A stretch of 20,038 nucleotides of DNA from assembly GCA_030619685.1 (NCBI GenBank), contig JAUXAX010000037.1, positions 1 through 20,038 on the forward strand, in the 5' to 3' direction. Position numbers and translations under genes: made by a program. The notes below the pieces were generated by a model. The model did no database searches, was not told where the DNA came from, and saw only the letters and a program-made list of their open reading frames with translations. The DNA is from Dehalococcoidia bacterium. Its GTDB lineage: Bacteria; Chloroflexota; Dehalococcoidia; SZUA-161. Shown piece after piece: positions 16,320 to 20,038 of this stretch (positions within the stretch are counted from its first letter, which is position 1; each line of letters starts with the position of its first letter).

Positions 16320-17324
16320 TCAATTAGGCTCGGTAAAGTATCGAACCTTTTCTTTCTTGTACTCTTTAGCTGTATACAACAACACGTAATCTGATACCTT
16401 AGTGTCGTCGGAGATTTGTCTCGCTATTGCCTCACATTCGTCCTTAGTATGGCTGTGGATCATGGCGAACAGGTTATAGGGCCAATTTGCATTGGTTTGT
16501 CTTTGGTAGCAATGGCTCACTGCCTGGCATGAGGCCATCTTATTCCCGGCTTGTTCCAGCATGTCTAGGGGCACCGACCAGCATGACATAGCGTTGACCA
16601 GGAATCCTGCCTTTTGATGGCTGAGCGAAGCTCCATAGCGGCGCATAATTCCGCGGGCTTGGAGAGACTTTGCTAGGTTCAGTAGCTCATCGCTACTCAT
16701 GTCGAGGTGTCTGGCAAGCTCATCAAAGGGTCTTTCCGCGAGTGGAAGATCCTTTTGTAGCTCTTTGATGACCTCCTTATCCAGCTTGGATAGGCGTTTA
16801 TTGTCCTTGTTAATGAACAAGCTGTTTGCTTCACCTATGTGGTCTAAATTGCCCCCTGATTTCTCTGTACCGACCATATCGAAATATACAAGCCTTTTGA
16901 ATACTCGCACCGCAGGGAGGTTCATTACTTCTTCGGCTTGGACAAGTTCAGCGAGGTTGTCGATGGTCTTTGGCAAGCTCTTATCCTTGGCCAGGGTCAA
17001 GGTGAACCACAGATTGTAATAGTGATCCCGCGCGTAGTCGTGACTAACACCCTGGTGTTCGCTTATAGCACTGGCTGCTTCATCTAATCGATGATCAGAT
17101 ATGCGCATTGCCACTAGAGTGCTTTGGTAATCCAGCTTCGATGAGTCGAAGACGCCGCTGATCCAGCGTATTATCCCTCCGTCTTTGAGGTTCTTAACTC
17201 GCTGAATGACCCCATTGCCGCTGATATCCAGCCTGCTGCCGAGCGCGGAAAACGGCTCCCGGGACAGGGGGAAGTCGGTTTGCAAAAGATTCAATAGCCT
17301 TTTGTCGATAGTATCCAATTCCAT
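16320..17324 (-). CDS. ahbA-ahbB: Siroheme decarboxylase, AhbA-AhbB fusion
   Basis: The 334-residue protein contains two tandem copies of the Lrp/AsnC-like siroheme decarboxylase unit. Each has an N-terminal helix-turn-helix-like part and a ferredoxin-like alpha/beta part. Copy 1 (~1-155) begins 'LDTIDKRLLNLLQTDFPLSREPFSALG' and has 'VSHDYARDHYYNLWFTL' (93-109), typical of AhbA. Copy 2 (~178-330) begins 'LSKLDKEVIKELQKDLPLAERPFDELA' and has 'RRYGASLSHQKAGF' plus 'VSHCYQRQTNANWPYNLFAMIHS' (269-291), typical of AhbB. Together they remove two acetate carboxyls of siroheme to give 12,18-didecarboxysiroheme. In the classical systems AhbA and AhbB are separate proteins forming a heterodimer; NirDL of denitrifiers is a comparable fusion. 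The context (ahbD and ahbC upstream, no nir genes) supports heme b rather than heme d1. The start is 2 bases after the ahbD stop. Confidence 0.93.
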   Translation of the reverse strand: MELDTIDKRLLNLLQTDFPLSREPFSALGSRLDISGNGVIQRVKNLKDGGIIRWISGVFDSSKLDYQSTLVAMRISDHRLDEAASAISEHQGVSHDYARDHYYNLWFTLTLAKDKSLPKTIDNLAELVQAEEVMNLPAVRVFKRLVYFDMVGTEKSGGNLDHIGEANSLFINKDNKRLSKLDKEVIKELQKDLPLAERPFDELARHLDMSSDELLNLAKSLQARGIMRRYGASLSHQKAGFLVNAMSCWSVPLDMLEQAGNKMASCQAVSHCYQRQTNANWPYNLFAMIHSHTKDECEAIARQISDDTKVSDYVLLYTAKEYKKEKVRYFTEPN

Positions 17325-17326
17325 CT

Positions 17327-18442
17327 TCAGGCTTCCATTTGGGTTTCTGGACCACCAACGGCCGCAGTTGCGGAGCTAGTATTTCCTCCTGGCTGGTAGA
17401 TGCAGTAGGGCTCTTCTGCCAGATAGTCGCCTGTGACCTCGTAAGCACGGGCACGACAGCCTCCACAGACCGTCCTATACTCGCAAATCCCGCACTTGCC
17501 CTTGATCTTGGAATAATCACGCAAGTCGCTAAATAGAGGCGAATTTCGCCAGATTTCGCTGAGGCTCCGCTCTCTTATATTTCCGGCTTCAACATCGAGA
17601 TAACCACAGCCTTGCACGCGCCCGACATGGGAGATAAAGCAAAACCCTATGCCTGCCAGGCAGCCTCGCGTGAGCGAGTTCATTTCTCCCTGGACGCCGG
17701 GTGTTCTCTGGGTCTGGCTATTCTTACTCCGTTGGAGCATTACTCTCATGTAATGCGGTGCATCGGTAGGCTTGAAGAATATCCGCTTTCCCATCTCTGC
17801 TTGTTTATCGTAAATCCAGTGGAGAATGCGCTCGTATTCCCCTGGAGGCAATTCCTGTGACTCAAGCTCCTTGCCCCGACCGGTGGGCACCAGCATGAAA
17901 GGGTGAAAGGCCACTGCTCCCAAATCTAGGGCTAAAGAGAGGAGGTCATCGAGATAAGATGCGTTGAGCTTGGTGATAGTGCTATTGATCTGGACCTCGA
18001 TTCCACAGTTGATAGCGTTCTCTATGCCCTTCAGGGCGGCATCAAAGGCGCCTGACATGCCCCGAAACTGGTCTTGGAGCGCAGGGGTGGGGAAGTCCAC
18101 ACTTATGCCCAGCCGTGAGATAGGGATTTCCTTCATTTTGGCAGCTATTTCTTTGGTGACGAGGGTACCGTTGCTGCCCACAACAACACGCAGTTCTTTG
18201 TCGGCAGCATATTTTGCGATGTCGAAGAAATCGTCGCGCAGTAGGGGCTCTCCGCCGCTGAGTATAAGAATGGGCTTGCCAATTTCAAGTATGTTGTCGA
18301 TCACAGAGAAGCACTCTTCGCTGGACAATTCATTGGCATACCGGTCGCTAGTTGACGAAGACCGGCAATGAGAGCAGTACAGGTTACAGCTACGGGTTAT
18401 CTCCCAGGCTATTAAACGAAGATTAGGTGCAGCTACATCCAA
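17327..18442 (-). CDS. ahbD: Radical SAM heme b synthase AhbD
   Basis: AhbD oxidatively decarboxylates the propionates of Fe-coproporphyrin III to vinyl groups, producing heme b without oxygen. The 371-residue protein has the radical SAM cluster motif CNLYCSHC (Cys19, 23, 26), GGEP at 63-66 and 'AFHPFMLVPTGRGKELESQELPPGEYERILHWIY' (178-211). A SPASM-like C-terminal domain has cysteines at 261, 268, 279, 317, 320, 326, 329 and 347 ('GCLAGIGFCFISHVGRVQGCGYL'; 'KCGICEYRTVCGGCRARAYEVTGDYLAEEPYCIYQP'), expected to hold auxiliary iron-sulfur cluster(s). The start must be TTG 18442 because an in-frame TAA lies directly upstream; GAGG 9 bases before it is the ribosome binding site. Four bases separate it from the ahbC stop. 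Confidence 0.95.
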   Translation of the reverse strand: MDVAAPNLRLIAWEITRSCNLYCSHCRSSSTSDRYANELSSEECFSVIDNILEIGKPILILSGGEPLLRDDFFDIAKYAADKELRVVVGSNGTLVTKEIAAKMKEIPISRLGISVDFPTPALQDQFRGMSGAFDAALKGIENAINCGIEVQINSTITKLNASYLDDLLSLALDLGAVAFHPFMLVPTGRGKELESQELPPGEYERILHWIYDKQAEMGKRIFFKPTDAPHYMRVMLQRSKNSQTQRTPGVQGEMNSLTRGCLAGIGFCFISHVGRVQGCGYLDVEAGNIRERSLSEIWRNSPLFSDLRDYSKIKGKCGICEYRTVCGGCRARAYEVTGDYLAEEPYCIYQPGGNTSSATAAVGGPETQMEA

Positions 18443-18446
18443 TTAC

Positions 18447-19634
18447 CTAGACCTCAGTTGAAGGTTCGTCTATTCCGATCTCCTCATCGGTGAGATAGCA
18501 GGCAGGGTCTTCAGCCCACACGTCTCCGTATACTGCCTCGGCGCGCACACGGAGATTGCCCTTGCATATGTCCAGATACTGGCACCTAGCGCAGCGCCCT
18601 TTCAGCAAAGGCTTTCGATCCTTCAGTCCCCGCATTAATGGGTCTGAGGTATCCAGCCAGATGTCTCCAAACTTGCGCTCACGTACGTTGCCAAAGGAGT
18701 AATGCCACCAAAATTGATCAGCGTGGACGTTGCCCAGGTTATCCACTGCGCCTATTCGTATGCCAGAGTTGTTGCCACCGTTTCTGCGCAACAGATCGTA
18801 AACCTCCGCAGCACGCCCTGGCTGCTCTTGCTTGACCCTGAGGTACAAGTGTACTCCGTCAGCGTGGTTGTCGACGGTGAGAATCTCTTTGTGCAACCCG
18901 CGTTGGTGCAGATCGAGGGTCTTTTCGAATATCAGATCCACTATCGCTCTGGTTTCCTCAGGAGTAACATCGTCAACTTGCATCTTGCCTGCTCGACCCA
19001 CATAGGCCAGGTGATAGAAGCAAGCCCGGTCTATTCTCTCCTGCTCAATGAGATCGAAGATGGCGGGGATGTCTCGGTAGTTAGAGCGGGTAATGGTAAA
19101 TCTAAGGGAGACTTTTTGTCCCAGCGCGATGCAGTTCCGAATTCCTCGAAGAGCGGCGTCATATGCGCCCCTGAGTCCTCGAAACTTGTCGTTATTGGTG
19201 CCGATTCCGTCGAGGCTGATCCCCACCTCAGCGAAGCCTACCTCCTTGATCTTTTGCGCTGTTTTCTCTGTGATCAGTGTTCCGTTGGTTGAGAGCACCG
19301 ATCTGATACCCAGCTCCCTGACAAAGATAGCTAGCTCGAAGATATCATCTCTCAAGAGCGGTTCGCCACCGGAGAAAAGGAGAACCGGGATCCCGAAATC
19401 GGATAGGTCCTGTATGAAGGATTTCGCTTCCTGGGTGCTTAGCTCACCGACGTGGATGCTATAGTCTGAGTTGGCGTAGCAGTGGACACAGTGGAGGTTA
19501 CAGCGCCTGGTGCAATTCCACACTACAATAGGGCGCTGTTCGACAGTATTCTCAGAATAGTATCTCTCGTCACCATAGCGAAGCACGTCCCCCGTAGCGA
19601 CAGCGCCGCAGAATAGCCTGGAAACCGATATCAT
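18447..19634 (-). CDS. ahbC: Radical SAM Fe-coproporphyrin III synthase AhbC
   Basis: AhbC removes two acetate groups from 12,18-didecarboxysiroheme to give Fe-coproporphyrin III. The 395-residue protein has the AhbC-like N-terminal segment 'ISVSRLFCGAVATGDVLRYG', the radical SAM motif CNLHCVHC (Cys45, 49, 52), GGEP at 89-92, 'LSTNGTLI' and 'GISLDGIG...FRGLRGAYDAALRGIRNC'. The C-terminal domain has 'GNVHADQFWWHYSFGNVRER' and cysteines 348, 351, 357 and 379 (CX2CX5CX21C), likely ligands of an auxiliary 4Fe-4S cluster. NirJ of heme d1 synthesis is the closest alternative, but the partner genes point to AhbC. It is the first gene of the operon. The start ATG 19634 has only a distant GGGAG upstream. 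Confidence 0.95.
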   Translation of the reverse strand: MISVSRLFCGAVATGDVLRYGDERYYSENTVEQRPIVVWNCTRRCNLHCVHCYANSDYSIHVGELSTQEAKSFIQDLSDFGIPVLLFSGGEPLLRDDIFELAIFVRELGIRSVLSTNGTLITEKTAQKIKEVGFAEVGISLDGIGTNNDKFRGLRGAYDAALRGIRNCIALGQKVSLRFTITRSNYRDIPAIFDLIEQERIDRACFYHLAYVGRAGKMQVDDVTPEETRAIVDLIFEKTLDLHQRGLHKEILTVDNHADGVHLYLRVKQEQPGRAAEVYDLLRRNGGNNSGIRIGAVDNLGNVHADQFWWHYSFGNVRERKFGDIWLDTSDPLMRGLKDRKPLLKGRCARCQYLDICKGNLRVRAEAVYGDVWAEDPACYLTDEEIGIDEPSTEV

Positions 19635-19700
19635 GCCGTGCCACTATCTCCCTTTGTATGGGAATTGCGCCCTAATTCAAGTAAACACTGACCTTTGCGT

Positions 19701-19717
19701 AGATTCTATCAGATTCT
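19701..19717 (-). promoter_or_regulatory. Tandem 7-bp repeat overlapping the ahbC promoter, candidate operator
   Basis: AGATTCT occurs at 19701-19707 and again at 19711-19717, a period of exactly 10 bases (one helical turn). One copy overlaps the -10 element and the other lies in the spacer. Such a direct repeat could be bound by a regulator controlling the heme operon. The regulator is unknown. Confidence 0.4.
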
Positions 19718-19731
19718 TATGTGGTGGACAA
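19703..19731 (-). promoter_or_regulatory. Sigma-70-like promoter of the ahb-hem operon
   Basis: On the minus strand TTGTCC (19726-19731, four of six) and TAGAAT (19703-19708, five of six) are separated by exactly 17 bases. Predicted transcription would start near 19696, giving a leader of ~62 bases before ahbC. No comparable promoter is needed further down because the genes are tightly packed to hemL. Confidence 0.65.
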
Positions 19732-19807
19732 GGTATGGATACGCCTTGGCTGCTAGGCTGTTGCCACGATTCCTGTGCTGACATTCCCCCGGAATGCTCA
19801 GGGGTGG

Positions 19808-20038
19808 CTATTTACCCTGTACCAAAGAGAGGAACTCGGAGCGAGTGGGAGGACTTCGCCTGAAGAGGCCTCTGGTAGCAGAGGTCACGACATGGCTACC
19901 TGGTTTTCTTACACCTCGCATATTCATGCACAGATGCTCGGCTTGAATAACTACGGCAACACCCTGAGGTTGCAGGACCTCGACTATGGTATCAGCGATC
20001 TGGGTGGTTAGCCGTTCCTGGAGTTGCGGCCGTTGGGC
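19808..20038 (-). CDS. folE: GTP cyclohydrolase I, C-terminal end, 5' part outside window
   Basis: Reading the minus strand from the right edge gives an open frame of 76 residues ending in TAG (19808-19810). It starts '[23 protein letters not shown]' and continues '[19 protein letters not shown]' and '[19 protein letters not shown]', then '[10 protein letters not shown]'. This is the conserved C-terminus of FolE, including the zinc-ligand cysteine of the 'HLC' motif. FolE converts GTP to dihydroneopterin triphosphate, the first step of folate and related pterin synthesis. It lies upstream of the heme operon on the same strand, 173 bases before ahbC. The gap contains the ahbC promoter, so co-transcription is possible but not required. 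Confidence 0.93.
   Translation of the reverse strand, partial: AQRPQLQERLTTQIADTIVEVLQPQGVAVVIQAEHLCMNMRGVRKPGSHVVTSATRGLFRRSPPTRSEFLSLVQGK

Noticed and set aside
16320..17324. Interpretation as an Lrp/AsnC transcription regulator
   Set aside because: The helix-turn-helix-like parts do resemble Lrp/AsnC, but two tandem copies with decarboxylase signatures, next to ahbC and ahbD, identify siroheme decarboxylase.
17327..19634. Radical SAM pair as a peptide-modification (SPASM/RiPP) system
   Set aside because: SPASM-like C-terminal cysteines invite that reading, but no precursor peptide is nearby and both proteins carry AhbC- and AhbD-specific segments within a heme operon.
19782..19796. Hairpin CATTCC-CCC-GGAATG downstream of folE as a terminator
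   Set aside because: The stem is short and no run of T follows it on the minus strand; it could be a weak stop but is not supported as an intrinsic terminator.
19633..20011. Plus-strand ORFs between ahbC and the right edge
   Set aside because: They cover the non-coding gap and the antisense of folE; the minus-strand frame matches GTP cyclohydrolase I clearly, so the plus-strand ORFs are not credible genes.

Overview
The window reads as bacterial chromosome of moderate GC with dense gene packing. Almost all genes lie on the minus strand. I see no transposase, phage gene, CRISPR array, tRNA or rRNA. A perfect CIRCE operator ahead of groES-groEL, the electron-transfer flavoproteins, a 4Fe-4S old-yellow-enzyme reductase and the oxygen-independent siroheme route to heme together suggest an anaerobic or microaerophilic bacterium. 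The protein style resembles uncultivated Chloroflexota (Dehalococcoidia-like), but that placement is an impression from memory, not a computed result.

Layout from left to right: (1) positions 1-641, plus strand: the C-terminal part of an M16 (insulinase-family) zinc peptidase, cut by the window edge. (2) 688-2913, minus: a GDE_N_bis-type glycogen-debranching / amylo-alpha-1,6-glucosidase family protein, convergent with the peptidase. (3) 2934-5097, minus: the groES-groEL chaperonin operon with sigma-70-like promoter, CIRCE element and a Rho-independent terminator. (4) 5305-7289, minus: etfA then etfB, separated by a perfect 22-bp-arm palindrome. (5) 7468-9459, minus: an FMN/FAD/4Fe-4S reductase of the 2,4-dienoyl-CoA reductase / old yellow enzyme family with its own promoter. 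(6) 9584-19634, minus: a nine-gene tetrapyrrole operon in transcription order ahbC, ahbD, ahbA-ahbB fusion, precorrin-2 dehydrogenase (sirC/MET8-like), hemA, hemC, cobA-hemD fusion, hemB, hemL. (7) 19808-20038, minus: the C-terminal end of GTP cyclohydrolase I (folE), cut by the right edge.

The tetrapyrrole operon is the highlight. It encodes essentially every step from glutamyl-tRNA to heme b by the alternative siroheme (Ahb) pathway. HemA and HemL make 5-aminolevulinate. HemB, HemC and the HemD half make uroporphyrinogen III. The CobA half methylates it to precorrin-2. The MET8-like protein oxidises precorrin-2 and may insert iron. The fused AhbA-AhbB decarboxylates siroheme, AhbC makes Fe-coproporphyrin III and AhbD makes heme b. 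No oxygen-dependent coproporphyrinogen or protoporphyrinogen enzyme and no protoporphyrin ferrochelatase is present. Genes are separated by a few bases or overlap (GTGA/ATGA junctions), and several use TTG or GTG starts. The only clear promoter in the region lies just upstream of ahbC, so the last-step enzymes are transcribed first.

Nothing here looks like a wholly undescribed system. The points most worth a second look are the compact one-operon Ahb pathway with its decarboxylase fusion, the candidate operators at the ahbC and reductase promoters, the intergenic palindromes, and the overlap of the groEL terminator with a candidate promoter for the debranching-enzyme gene.
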